Part shown: in pieces, positions 1-7,248 of the stretch
Layout of the letters: each line of letters opens with the position of its first letter
Numbering within the stretch: position 1 is the stretch's first letter
From: Acidimicrobiia bacterium
GTDB lineage: Bacteria > Actinomycetota > Acidimicrobiia > Spongiisociales > Spongiisociaceae
DNA length: 54,255 nucleotides
Direction of reading: 5' to 3'
NCBI GenBank assembly: GCA_021296345.1
Contig: JAGWAN010000025.1
Location: 10,250-64,504, forward strand
Translations under genes and position numbers: made by a program
The notes under the pieces: model-generated
Database searches by the model: none
What the model was told of the DNA's origin: nothing
What the model saw: only the letters and a program-made list of their open reading frames with translations

Positions 1-2
1 CC

Positions 3-314
3 GGAGTGGAATCGGTGGCCCTTGTGGTCAGAGGCAACACGGTGAAGCTCCGCCACTGGCGCCACACCCCGAAGGCCACCATCGTGTTCCGCTCGGGTTG
101 GTCATGGATCGGCGTGGAGGGCGCCACCACCGTCATCGGCCCCGACGACTCCTTCGACGGCTTCGACCCGGCGGAGGTACCCCAGCTGCTCAGGAACGTG
201 TTCATATCCGCCGGTGGCACCCACGAGGACTGGGACGAGTATGACCAAGTGATGGCCGCCCAACGCCGGACGGCCGTCTTCATCGAACCCGCCCGGACAA
301 CCGGGTCAGGCTGA
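3..314 (+). CDS. PPOX-class (pyridoxamine 5'-phosphate oxidase-like, probably F420-dependent) protein, 5'-truncated
   Basis: The reading frame is open to the left edge of the window, so this is the C-terminal part of a gene that begins outside. The visible residues end a split-barrel flavin/F420-binding fold. The strand RSGWSWIGVEG followed by a IGPDD turn, and the helix pair with GGTHEDWDEYD, resemble the end of TIGR03618-type F420-dependent PPOX oxidoreductases of actinobacteria. The substrate cannot be told. The GTG at position 6 is not a convincing start because the domain would lack its N-terminal half. The next gene begins 46 bp downstream on the same strand with its own strong ribosome binding site. 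The family call rests on recalled resemblance. Confidence 0.7.
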   Translation, partial: GVESVALVVRGNTVKLRHWRHTPKATIVFRSGWSWIGVEGATTVIGPDDSFDGFDPAEVPQLLRNVFISAGGTHEDWDEYDQVMAAQRRTAVFIEPARTTGSG

Positions 315-360
315 GTATCATCGACCAGCCCCGCATCCCCCATACCAAGGAGTTCGAACG

Positions 361-1410
361 ATGAACCTGCTGCCGGGTGTGGAAGCCCATTCGATCACCA
401 CCAGCCGGCTCCGGACCCACTACTACCGGTCCGGCCCGCCCGACGGCATCCCGGTGGTGATGATCCACGGGAACCTGTCGACTGGGCGTTTCTACGAGCA
501 CCTATGGGGCGACGCACCCGGCCGGTACCTTTTCATCGCCCCCGACATGCGCTCTTTCGGACGGTCCGATCCGGCCCCCATCGACGCCACCCGTGGGCTT
601 GACGACTGGGCCGACGACACCTGGGCGCTGGTCGAAGCCCTCGGGATCGACACCCCTCCCCACCTGGTGGGATGGTCGACCGGCGGAGCCGCCATCGCCT
701 CCTACGCGATGCGCCACCCGGCCGCATCTCTGACCTTCATCGACCCGGTATCCCCCTTCGGGTACGGAGGCACGCACCGGGACGGCACTCCCTGCCAGCC
801 GGACTGGGCCGGCACGGGCGGCGGAACCGCCAATCCCGACTACTCCCAGCGGCTGGCTTCGGGAGATCGTTCCTCCGAGGCGCCGGTATCGCCCCGCAGC
901 GTGATGAACTCCGCCTACTGGTCTCCGGAGTTCCGGCTTCCGGAAGAGCGGGAGGAGATCTTGCTGGACGAGGTGCTGCTGACCGTCGCCGGAGACGACG
1001 GTTATCCCGGAGACTTGGTGCCCTCCGACAACTGGCCGATGATCGCCCCGGGCACCCGTGGGATCCTCAACGCCCTGTCCGGCAAGTACTGCAACTGGGC
1101 TGACCTGGCCAACCTGGAGCACAAGCCACCGGTGCTCTGGACCCACGGCTCCAACGACATCGTGGTGGCCGACGGTTCCATGTGGGAGATGGGGACCCTG
1201 GGCCAGATGGAGTTCATCCCCGGTTGGCCTGGTGAAGACGTCTTCCCGCCCCAGCCCATGGTCACCCAGATCAGAGACGTGCTGGAACGCTACGCCGCCA
1301 ACGGAGGACGGGTGGAGATGGAGATGCTGGAAGGCTCCGGCCACGGACCCCACTTCGACGCCTCCGACCGCTGGGCGAAGATCTTCTTCGCCTTCCTGGG
1401 ATCCATCTAG
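361..1410 (+). CDS. alpha/beta hydrolase
   Basis: A 349-residue alpha/beta-hydrolase-fold enzyme without a signal peptide, so cytoplasmic. The oxyanion-hole HG is at residues 36-37, the nucleophile elbow GWSTGG places Ser106, THGSND gives the probable acid Asp266, and SGHGPHF gives catalytic His328. The triad therefore looks complete. About 150 residues lie between the nucleophile and the acid, which is a large cap region and explains the above-average length. The ATG is preceded by AAGGAG with an 8-nt spacer, a clear ribosome binding site. The gene converges with the carbonic anhydrase gene only 5 bp downstream. The substrate is unknown; esterase, haloalkane-dehalogenase-like or epoxide-hydrolase-like activity are all possible. 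Confidence 0.85.
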   Translation: MNLLPGVEAHSITTSRLRTHYYRSGPPDGIPVVMIHGNLSTGRFYEHLWGDAPGRYLFIAPDMRSFGRSDPAPIDATRGLDDWADDTWALVEALGIDTPPHLVGWSTGGAAIASYAMRHPAASLTFIDPVSPFGYGGTHRDGTPCQPDWAGTGGGTANPDYSQRLASGDRSSEAPVSPRSVMNSAYWSPEFRLPEEREEILLDEVLLTVAGDDGYPGDLVPSDNWPMIAPGTRGILNALSGKYCNWADLANLEHKPPVLWTHGSNDIVVADGSMWEMGTLGQMEFIPGWPGEDVFPPQPMVTQIRDVLERYAANGGRVEMEMLEGSGHGPHFDASDRWAKIFFAFLGSI

Positions 1411-1415
1411 CGACC

Positions 1416-2111
1416 TCAGTTCACACGCCTGACAGTCCGTCCGTTTATCGGCTGGACCGCACGATTGTTGGGTCCGTGGCTGGCTGCCTGTAGAGCCAAC
1501 ACCTGGTCTTGGGAGAGGTTGGCAGTCTCTGCCATGACGAACCACTCGACGCGCTCTATACATGGGGGCGTCGTGGTGCATCCGACATAGTGGAAGTGTC
1601 CCCTATTGCTCGTTATGAGGAAGCATCTGTGTAATGAGGGATGGACTTCGTACGGGTCCTTTGCCGAGCCAGCATTTGCTAGAAGACCTTCTATCACTGG
1701 ATTGGTATCCCCGAGCTCGAGCAGCACAGCGACGACGGCCAATTCGCCCTCGTCGTTCTCATGGACGAGATGCATCTCCGCAGAGAACCTTCTTCCGTCA
1801 ATCAGGTGTTCCGAAGGTGCATGGCAATGAGCTGTCGTCAGACGAAACATACCGCCGTTGGCCGCGATCGAACTCCCCGGTTCATACCAAACAGAGATAG
1901 CTCTACCGTTGTTAATCACAGCTATCGGCACGCTGTGGTAGAAGAACGCAATACGCTCTCCGGCAATACTCTCGTAGCCTGTGATGTCGATAGGAGACTG
2001 CCGTAGGCCTTCTTCACATGTCTTGAAGAAGTCGGATAGACAAGACCAATTCTCAGGACCGGTCGCTCCCCTGTAGGACCATGCCGGACTATCAGTACCC
2101 ATCTCTGTCAT
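1416..2111 (-). CDS. alpha-class carbonic anhydrase
   Basis: A 231-residue alpha carbonic anhydrase (CO2 + H2O to bicarbonate). Visible motifs are RQSPIDI near residue 40, the zinc ligands His95 and His97 in TAHCHAPSEH, the third ligand His114 in AEMHLVHEN, and the substrate-pocket CTTTPPC. Cys24 or Cys32 and the CTTTPPC cysteine could form the disulfide typical of bacterial members. The start was placed at 2111 because AAAGGGA lies 6 nt upstream and the protein begins just before the family's first conserved tryptophan. The open frame runs about 140 codons further upstream in unlikely sequence. No signal peptide is visible, although most bacterial alpha enzymes are exported. Base composition is clearly more AT-rich than the neighbours, which suggests horizontal acquisition. 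Confidence 0.9.
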   Translation of the reverse strand: MTEMGTDSPAWSYRGATGPENWSCLSDFFKTCEEGLRQSPIDITGYESIAGERIAFFYHSVPIAVINNGRAISVWYEPGSSIAANGGMFRLTTAHCHAPSEHLIDGRRFSAEMHLVHENDEGELAVVAVLLELGDTNPVIEGLLANAGSAKDPYEVHPSLHRCFLITSNRGHFHYVGCTTTPPCIERVEWFVMAETANLSQDQVLALQAASHGPNNRAVQPINGRTVRRVN

Positions 2112-2277
2112 CGATGTCCCTTTGCAGTATCGGTCCGGTGCCCGGCTGGTGGCTGGTGTGTCGCGGACGTTCACCCGCCGGCTCCGACTCTGAGTCGAGC
2201 AGCGTAACGAGCCGGATCGGTCATACCCAACCGAGATCTTCTGCCATCGCGGCAAGACGCGACCCCGCGAGTAGTCG

Positions 2278-2796
2278 GTGACACAGGTCAGTTCCGAACC
2301 GGTGGGCGCCGCTCCTGACCGTGGTGGCCCACGAACCTCTCGCCGAGGCATCCGGCTACGAGATGGGCCAGTGGTACTCGGAAGAGCCCAGGTGGGTCCG
2401 GACACGATCGATCTCATCCTCTGCCAGGGCCGTATCGAGAACATCACCGTGGCAGGACAGAGACTGACCGTCCACCGCAGCACCTCCGGAATACGACCTG
2501 CTCTCCGCCGGGCAGTCCTAGCCCGCGACGATGAGTGCACCATCGCGGGATGCCGCTCAACCTACGGGCTCGAGGTCCACCACATCGTCGAACGCTCGAT
2601 TGGCGAGGACGACTCTCCCGAGAACCTGACCACCCTCTGCTGGTGGCACCACGTGGCCATCCACCGCCAAGCCATGCGCATCGACCCCAACTCCCCACCC
2701 CACCGACGGCGCCTGCTCCGCGCGTTGCCGAGACCGCTCGTCATCTGCGGCTTCCGATGCCGGCTAGGAAGAAGCCCACCCCGGCCAGCCAGGTGA
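2278..2796 (+). pseudogene. remnant of a DUF222/HNH endonuclease (13E12-repeat family)
   Basis: The C-terminal HNH nuclease domain is intact in one frame: LRRAVLARDDECTIAGC, LEVHHIVERS, ENLTTLCWWHH and then AIHRQAMRIDPNSPP, the usual end of actinobacterial DUF222 proteins. The preceding family sequence appears in another frame. TVVAHEPLAEASGYE (about 2320-2365) is the expected upstream strand, and the frame changes near 2385-2400 before GPDTIDLILCQ. The roughly 250-residue DUF222 domain is absent and a stop lies in the short stretch between this and the carbonic anhydrase. I read it as a decayed copy of a multicopy family. The genuine similarity ends near 2745; the last codons overlap a small membrane-protein gene on the other strand. 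Confidence 0.7.
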
Positions 2797-2908
2797 TGGA
2801 ACCCCACAGCAGGAGGGCGTCACCGGCCCGCAGGGCGGCGACCAGGAACAGGACCCCCGAGCCGGTGAACAGGACCCAACCGGCCAGTTCGAACCTGTTG
2901 CCCGACAT
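2741..2908 (-). CDS. small two-helix membrane protein
   Basis: A 55-residue protein with two hydrophobic stretches, about residues 7-24 (ELAGWVLFTGSGVLFLVAAL) and 29-50 (LLLWGSITWLAGVGFFLAG), joined by a short charged loop. Its ATG shares one base with the TGA of the PALP enzyme gene (TGATG), so it is probably translated by coupling and belongs to the same operon. I do not recognise a family. The 3' end overlaps the tail of the broken HNH frame on the opposite strand. The hydrophobic pattern, the coupled start and the proper stop support a real gene. Confidence 0.65.
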   Translation of the reverse strand: MSGNRFELAGWVLFTGSGVLFLVAALRAGDALLLWGSITWLAGVGFFLAGIGSRR

Positions 2909-4368
2909 CAGCCCAGGCCGGTGAGCGAGTTGAACTCCGCAATCAGTCGGTCGATGGGGTCCGCGAGGGCCTGGATGCCGGTCCAGTAGTCGTCGTCGTA
3001 CCACTGGGCCTGGATCTCCTCGTAGGTCTTGCCCTGCTGTTCCACCCAGGTGTAGTACTTGAGGTTGTGGATCCGCTTGCGGTCGTAGTAGCCGAGTTCG
3101 TGGACGTGCTCGGTGGACGCTCCCAGCAGGTGCCGATGGAACGCAGCCACCGCATCGTGGGTCGTGAACGTACCCCGGTCCTCGCTCAATTCGTGGAGCC
3201 GGCTGCGATACATGTCCATCGAGTCGGTGGCGATGGTCACCACTATGTCCCGGTCGCCCATCTCGTAGTACTTGGCGAGCTTGATGGCGGACAGCAGGTT
3301 GGCGGCACCGGAGATGCCGAGCAGAGGGAGTCCTTCGATTACGTCGGGGTCGACTCCTCGGGACACCAGGTACTCCTGTCCGGCCGCCTCATTGAACAGG
3401 CGGGTCAGTGACATTGCGGCCTCGTCATCCAATCCGATGGCGATGTCGGTGTTCTTGACGTTGTGGACCCAGGGGATGTGCTTGTCGCCGATGCCCTCGA
3501 TACGGTGCTCCCCGAAGCCGTTGAGCAGCATGGTGGGACACTGGATGGCCTCGCCGCCGGCGATCACGGAGCCCGGGAAGCGTTGCTTTAGGTAGTCGCC
3601 GGCGGCGATGGTCCCCGCCGAACCGGTGGTCACCGCGAAGCCCCGGTACCGATCCCTCGCCCCCATCACCTCGGCCAGTACCTCCTCCACGGCGGGACCG
3701 GTCACCGACACGTGCCACAGGTAGTTGCCGAACTCGTCGAACTGGTTGAAGATCACCAGGTCCTCCCCGGACGCGGCCAGCTCGTTGCACTTGTCGAAGA
3801 TCTCCTTGACGTTGGACTCCGAACCGGGGGTCTTGATGATCTCCCCCGCCACCGTCTGCAGCCACTCGAAGCGCTCCCGGCTCATGCCCTCGGGGAGGAT
3901 GGCGATCGACTCGCAGCCCAGGAGGTTGGAGTCGTAGGCGCCTCCCCGGCAGTAGTTACCGGTTGACGGCCAGACCGCCTTCTGCGATCCGGGATCGAAC
4001 TGCCCGGTGACCAGGCGCGGTACGAGACACCCGAAGGCGGCGCCCACCTTGTGCGCGCCGGTGGGGAACCACTTGCCGATCAGCGAGATGATCCGGGCAT
4101 CGGTTCCGGTGAGTTCCGATGGCCACTCCACGTAGTTCACGCCGCCGAAGCCTCCCCCGCGGGTAACGGGTTGGTTGTGCCAGGTGATCCGGTACAGGTT
4201 GAGCGGGTGCAGGTCCCACAGGCCGATCTCCGTGAGCCCTTGCCGAACATCGGACGGAATCAGCGCCGGATCCCGCATCTGGGCCAGGGTGGGGATGCGC
4301 ACTTGGCGCTCCCGGGTGTGGGCCGCTACCCCGTCGAGGGTGGCCGCGTCAACTGTCAGATCGATCAT
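2908..4368 (-). CDS. PLP-dependent enzyme of the tryptophan-synthase-beta/cysteine-synthase (PALP) superfamily
   Basis: A 486-residue cytoplasmic fold-type II PLP enzyme. The cofactor lysine is Lys107 in PTGAHKVGAAFG, WPSTGNYCRGGA is the substrate-carboxylate loop, and VTTGSAGTIAAG is the phosphate-binding loop. It is longer than TrpB (about 400) and lacks the TrpB COMM-domain motifs, so I do not call it tryptophan synthase. It matches proteins usually annotated only as 'PLP-dependent protein subunit beta'. It lies 99 bp downstream of a threonine-synthase-like gene and beyond that a D-carbamoylase, all on the minus strand, which suggests a shared amino-acid pathway. The reaction is likely a beta- or gamma-elimination or replacement, with unknown substrate. 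Its stop overlaps the start of a small membrane-protein gene. Confidence 0.8.
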   Translation of the reverse strand: MIDLTVDAATLDGVAAHTRERQVRIPTLAQMRDPALIPSDVRQGLTEIGLWDLHPLNLYRITWHNQPVTRGGGFGGVNYVEWPSELTGTDARIISLIGKWFPTGAHKVGAAFGCLVPRLVTGQFDPGSQKAVWPSTGNYCRGGAYDSNLLGCESIAILPEGMSRERFEWLQTVAGEIIKTPGSESNVKEIFDKCNELAASGEDLVIFNQFDEFGNYLWHVSVTGPAVEEVLAEVMGARDRYRGFAVTTGSAGTIAAGDYLKQRFPGSVIAGGEAIQCPTMLLNGFGEHRIEGIGDKHIPWVHNVKNTDIAIGLDDEAAMSLTRLFNEAAGQEYLVSRGVDPDVIEGLPLLGISGAANLLSAIKLAKYYEMGDRDIVVTIATDSMDMYRSRLHELSEDRGTFTTHDAVAAFHRHLLGASTEHVHELGYYDRKRIHNLKYYTWVEQQGKTYEEIQAQWYDDDYWTGIQALADPIDRLIAEFNSLTGLG

Positions 4369-4467
4369 TTTCAGGCGTCCTTCGGCCCTGGTAGGCCTGG
4401 TAGCGGTTCCTCACGGTCAAGCCCCCCTGCACTCTACGGGAAATCTGGTCTCCACAGTTCAGATCGA

Positions 4468-5775
4468 TCATGCCTGCTTCCTTAGGTTCTCGAGCCACTG
4501 GTCCATTCTGGTGGATATCTGGTCCGGGTCCAGCCCGTCCGGACCGGGCCGGACGGGCAGCGGTACGGCGCCGATCCGGTCGATCCCCCGCATAACCCCG
4601 CGAATGTCCTTCAACCCCGACCCGGTGGATATGACCACCACCCGGTCGGAGGCCCCCACCGCAGGCACGCCCTCCTGGGTTCCGGCCACCACCTCCGCCA
4701 GCCCGGCGAAGGAGGCGGCAGCGGCCGGCTCCGGAAAGATGCCGGAATCTGCCGACACCGTCGGGATCATTTCCAGGATGGCATCGTCGTCGACCGATAC
4801 CCAGCCACCACCTGTATCGCTGACCGCAGCCATCGCCTTGACCCGATCGCGGGGCAGGTCGGCGCTGATCGAGTCAGCGGCGGTGCGGGCGCTGATTGGC
4901 GGTTTCTTGACCACGTCCTCTCCCCTCCGCCAGGCGTCGACCAGGTAGGAACTGCCGGCGGCCTGCACGCCGTAGATACGGGGCATGCGGTCGATCCAAC
5001 CCAGCTCCAGAGCATCACGGAAGCCCTTATGCACCCCTCCGATGATCGACCCGTCCCCCACGCTCACGAAGACCGCATCGGGCGCCTCCCAGCCCAACTG
5101 CTCGGCGATCTCCAGGGCGACCGTCTTCTTGCCCTCCCCCACGTAGGGATTGATCCCGGTGTTGCGGTTGTACCAGCCGAAGCGGTCAACCGCCTCCTGG
5201 CATAGCCGGACGGCGTCGTCGTAGGTGCCTTCCACCAGCATCACGAAGGCCCCGTAGGCCAGCAGTTGGGCCACCTTCGCCTCCGGGGCCGTATCCGGAA
5301 CGAAGATGACCGCGGTCTGGCCGGTTCCGGCCGCCAGACCCGCCAGAGCGGCTGCGGCGTTGCCCGTGGATGCGGTGGTCACCGTCCCGGCCCCCTCCTC
5401 GGCTGCCCGTGCCAGCGCCACCGCCGAGGCCCGATCCTTGAGGGAGCCGGTTGGCTGGCGGCCCTCGTCCTTGATCCACAGCCGACCCACTCCCCAGCGC
5501 CGGGCCAGCCTCTCCGCCTCGACGAGCGGGGTCCATCCCACTCCCAGGGCGGAGACAGCCGTGCCGGACCCGACCGGAAGTAGAGGCCGGTAGCGCCAGA
5601 TGGATCGCTCCGGGTCAGCAGCCAGGATGTCGGGGGTCAGCACCTCGCCGATGGCCGCGTAGTCGTACCGGGCGTCGAGCGTGCCCGCCTCTCCGCAGCG
5701 GTCGCATACGTACAGACCCGGCGCCGGCCGGTAGGTCTCGGAACAGACGGTGCAACGCAGACCGGTCAGGAACAT
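4468..5775 (-). CDS. threonine-synthase-like PLP enzyme
   Basis: A 435-residue PALP-superfamily enzyme close to threonine synthase. An N-terminal zinc-ribbon-like knuckle (Cys8, Cys11, Cys24, Cys27) precedes WTPLVEAERLA, then Lys113 in PTGSLKDRAS binds PLP, and STGNAAAALAG and VGDGSIIGG are the substrate and phosphate loops. Threonine synthase converts O-phospho-homoserine to threonine. However, no homoserine-pathway genes are adjacent; the neighbours are a second PLP enzyme and a D-carbamoylase. A specialised paralogue, such as an amino-acid ammonia-lyase or diaminopropionate-type enzyme, is therefore possible, and I give no gene symbol. A TATAAT -10 lies about 60 bp upstream of the ATG. Confidence 0.82.
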   Translation of the reverse strand: MFLTGLRCTVCSETYRPAPGLYVCDRCGEAGTLDARYDYAAIGEVLTPDILAADPERSIWRYRPLLPVGSGTAVSALGVGWTPLVEAERLARRWGVGRLWIKDEGRQPTGSLKDRASAVALARAAEEGAGTVTTASTGNAAAALAGLAAGTGQTAVIFVPDTAPEAKVAQLLAYGAFVMLVEGTYDDAVRLCQEAVDRFGWYNRNTGINPYVGEGKKTVALEIAEQLGWEAPDAVFVSVGDGSIIGGVHKGFRDALELGWIDRMPRIYGVQAAGSSYLVDAWRRGEDVVKKPPISARTAADSISADLPRDRVKAMAAVSDTGGGWVSVDDDAILEMIPTVSADSGIFPEPAAAASFAGLAEVVAGTQEGVPAVGASDRVVVISTGSGLKDIRGVMRGIDRIGAVPLPVRPGPDGLDPDQISTRMDQWLENLRKQA

Positions 5776-5834
5776 TTCAAACGGCTCCGGTACCGGCGAG
5801 GGTCACCAGGCGACCGCCAAGGCAGGAACGCGAA

Positions 5835-5840
5835 ATTATA
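5835..5840 (-). promoter_or_regulatory. -10 element (TATAAT) of the threonine-synthase-like operon
   Basis: A perfect TATAAT on the minus strand about 60 bp before the ATG at 5775. No good -35 is visible at 16-18 bp, so an activator or an alternative -35 would be needed. The inverted repeat at 5867-5880 lies about 26 bp upstream of it. Confidence 0.4.
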
Positions 5841-5866
5841 GGGTTGACTTTGCTGTCGAGTATCGG

Positions 5867-5880
5867 CATATTCCAATATG
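5867..5880. promoter_or_regulatory. inverted repeat CATATT-CC-AATATG, candidate operator
   Basis: Two perfect 6-bp arms with a 2-bp centre, AT-rich inside GC-rich DNA. It sits upstream of the minus-strand TATAAT. Its left arm also coincides with a plus-strand -10 that lies 17 bp after TTGACT (5844-5849), so a bound protein could act on both directions. Confidence 0.4.
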
Positions 5881-5891
5881 TCTCAACAAAC

Positions 5892-5915
5892 ATCACCGGG
5901 TCCGGACCTGGTGAT
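5892..5915. promoter_or_regulatory. 24-bp near-perfect palindrome
   Basis: ATCACCGGGTCC is followed directly by GGACCTGGTGAT, the reverse complement with a single mismatch that would still pair as G-U in RNA. It could be a dimeric regulator site or an RNA hairpin at the start of a transcript from the plus-strand promoter-like sequence just upstream. There is no T-run, so it is unlikely to be a simple terminator. Confidence 0.45.
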
Positions 5916-6167
5916 CATCCGGACTGCGCCGGACGGGTGAACACTCCATACGGATTAGCAACATGGGTCTCCGTGGGAGCAACGGACCACTACCGACTCT
6001 GAGAGAGTTCCGTACCGAACACCCGTCGGCGCGTCCGGACCTGGATCGGTGGTGACGGGGGTGGGCAGCCCGGAAGGGCTGGCGGCGTGCCCGGAGCGGT
6101 TTTCGCGTTCTCCGGCGCCGGCGCGGACCGGGCGAACCGCTCGGAAGCTGGCCATCCGGGGTAGGCA

Positions 6168-6185
6168 GGCTTGATCGATCAAGCC
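6168..6185. promoter_or_regulatory. 18-bp perfect palindrome GGCTTGATCGATCAAGCC
   Basis: A gap-free perfect palindrome 17 bp past the stop codon of the D-carbamoylase gene. With no loop-forming centre and no T-tract it resembles a protein-binding site more than a terminator. The half-site GATCGATC contains overlapping GATC and ATCGAT sites. Confidence 0.4.
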
Positions 6186-6202
6186 CCCGAGCAGGTGCTC
6201 CA

Positions 6203-7150
6203 TCAGTCGTTGGCCGGGGGCGCCACCGCGCCTCGCTGCTCGGTTACCAGGCCGTAGTGCTCGGGCATCCGGTAGTAGTCGAAGTTGAACAGGGTGCCCT
6301 TGTAGGTCTCACAGAAATCAAGATCGATGGTGGCCGTGATCAACTCGTCCTCCAGCGTGATGGCCTGGGCGATGATCTGGCCTGACGGGGCGATGATCAC
6401 GCTCTGGGACAGGCTCTCCACCCCCTCCTCGAATCCCCCCTTGGCCACCCCGACCACATAGGCACCGTTCTGGTAGGCGCCGGCCTGCATGACCAGATGG
6501 TTGTGGAACCCCGACAGGGCGTTCTGGGTGGGATCGGGCGAGTAGTACAGGGGCGTGTTGTATCCGATGAGGATCAGCTCCGCCCCCTGCAAACCCAACA
6601 CCCGGTAGGTCTCCGGCCAGCGGCGATCGTTGCAGATGGCCATCCCCACGATGCCTCCGAAGGCCTGCCACGCACCGAATCCGTGGGGGCCGGGCTCAAA
6701 GTAGTGGCGCTCGGCGTGCTGGAATGGGCGTGACGGCTCGTAGTCGGCATGACCCGGAATGTGGATCTTGCGGAACTTGGACACCACCGAGCCGTCCCGC
6801 TCCACCAGGATGTACGTGTTGTAACGGTGCTCCTCGCCCTCCTCGTCGGTATGGAGTTCGGCGTAGCCGAGGGCGAAACCGATGCCGAGGCGCCGGGCCT
6901 CGTCAAACAGCGGCTTGGTGTGCCGGTCGGGCATCTCCCGGTGGTAGTAGTGGTCGAACTCGGCGGGGTCCTCCACGAACCATCTGGGAAAGAAGGTGGT
7001 CATGGCCAACTCCGGATAGACCAGCAGGTCCACCCCCTGCTCCCCCGCCTCGTGGAGCAGCACCATCAGGCGATCGACAACCTCGTCCTTCGACTCGTCG
7101 CGGGCTATCGCGCCCAACTGACCTGCACCGACCGTAATCCGTCTTGGCAT
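6203..7150 (-). CDS. N-carbamoyl-D-amino-acid hydrolase (nitrilase superfamily)
   Basis: A 315-residue cytoplasmic carbon-nitrogen hydrolase that closely resembles the Agrobacterium D-carbamoylase. It shares GQLGAIARDES, PELAMTTFFPRW, FRKIHIPGH, ICNDRRWPETYRVLGL and GYNTP, with a C-terminal EHYGL. The catalytic triad is Glu47, Lys128 and Cys173. The reaction removes CO2 and ammonia from N-carbamoyl-D-amino acids to release the D-amino acid. The start at 7150 has AGAGGAG 6 nt upstream and matches the family's N-terminus and length (about 304). No hydantoinase is visible in the window. A divergent beta-ureidopropionase-type gene begins 98 bp away, so the locus may serve hydantoin or pyrimidine degradation. 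Confidence 0.88.
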   Translation of the reverse strand: MPRRITVGAGQLGAIARDESKDEVVDRLMVLLHEAGEQGVDLLVYPELAMTTFFPRWFVEDPAEFDHYYHREMPDRHTKPLFDEARRLGIGFALGYAELHTDEEGEEHRYNTYILVERDGSVVSKFRKIHIPGHADYEPSRPFQHAERHYFEPGPHGFGAWQAFGGIVGMAICNDRRWPETYRVLGLQGAELILIGYNTPLYYSPDPTQNALSGFHNHLVMQAGAYQNGAYVVGVAKGGFEEGVESLSQSVIIAPSGQIIAQAITLEDELITATIDLDFCETYKGTLFNFDYYRMPEHYGLVTEQRGAVAPPAND

Positions 7151-7178
7151 CCGTTGCTCCTCTGTTTGGCCCTCCCAT

Positions 7179-7193
7179 TTTACAGTTTGTAAA
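7179..7193. promoter_or_regulatory. inverted repeat TTTACA-GTT-TGTAAA in a divergent promoter region
   Basis: Perfect 6-bp arms with a 3-bp spacer, in the 98-bp gap between the two divergent nitrilase-superfamily genes. A minus-strand TAAAAT (7177-7182), a possible -10 for the D-carbamoylase gene, overlaps it. This placement suits a shared local repressor site. Confidence 0.45.
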
Positions 7194-7248
7194 CTCGCAT
7201 GACACTCCCCCTCGTGGGGATGCCCGGGGTGGCAAGGGAGGCCAAGCA

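Larger units (their letters stand above)
5776..6202. other. 427-bp intergenic region with palindromes and a predicted promoter
   Basis: This gap between the D-carbamoylase and threonine-synthase-like genes holds no convincing gene. Its right half is GC-rich, its left end AT-rich. It contains a minus-strand TATAAT near the downstream gene, a plus-strand TTGACT-N17-CATATT at 5844-5872, and three inverted repeats listed separately. An 82-codon minus-strand frame (5955-6203) overlaps the preceding stop as TGATG but has no protein-like pattern. Confidence 0.6.

Noticed and set aside
502-1581. Long minus-strand frame opposite the alpha/beta hydrolase gene
   Set aside because: An antisense shadow of a high-GC gene; low-complexity Gly/His/Val composition and no family motifs.
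2908-4368. Annotation as tryptophan synthase beta
   Set aside because: Length, the GAHKVGAA lysine motif context and absence of trpA or other trp genes argue against it; kept as an unassigned PALP enzyme.
5955-6203. 82-codon minus-strand frame overlapping the D-carbamoylase stop as TGATG
   Set aside because: Residue pattern is Arg/Pro/Gly-rich without hydrophobic periodicity, and the frame crosses an 18-bp palindrome. It looks like non-coding GC-rich sequence.
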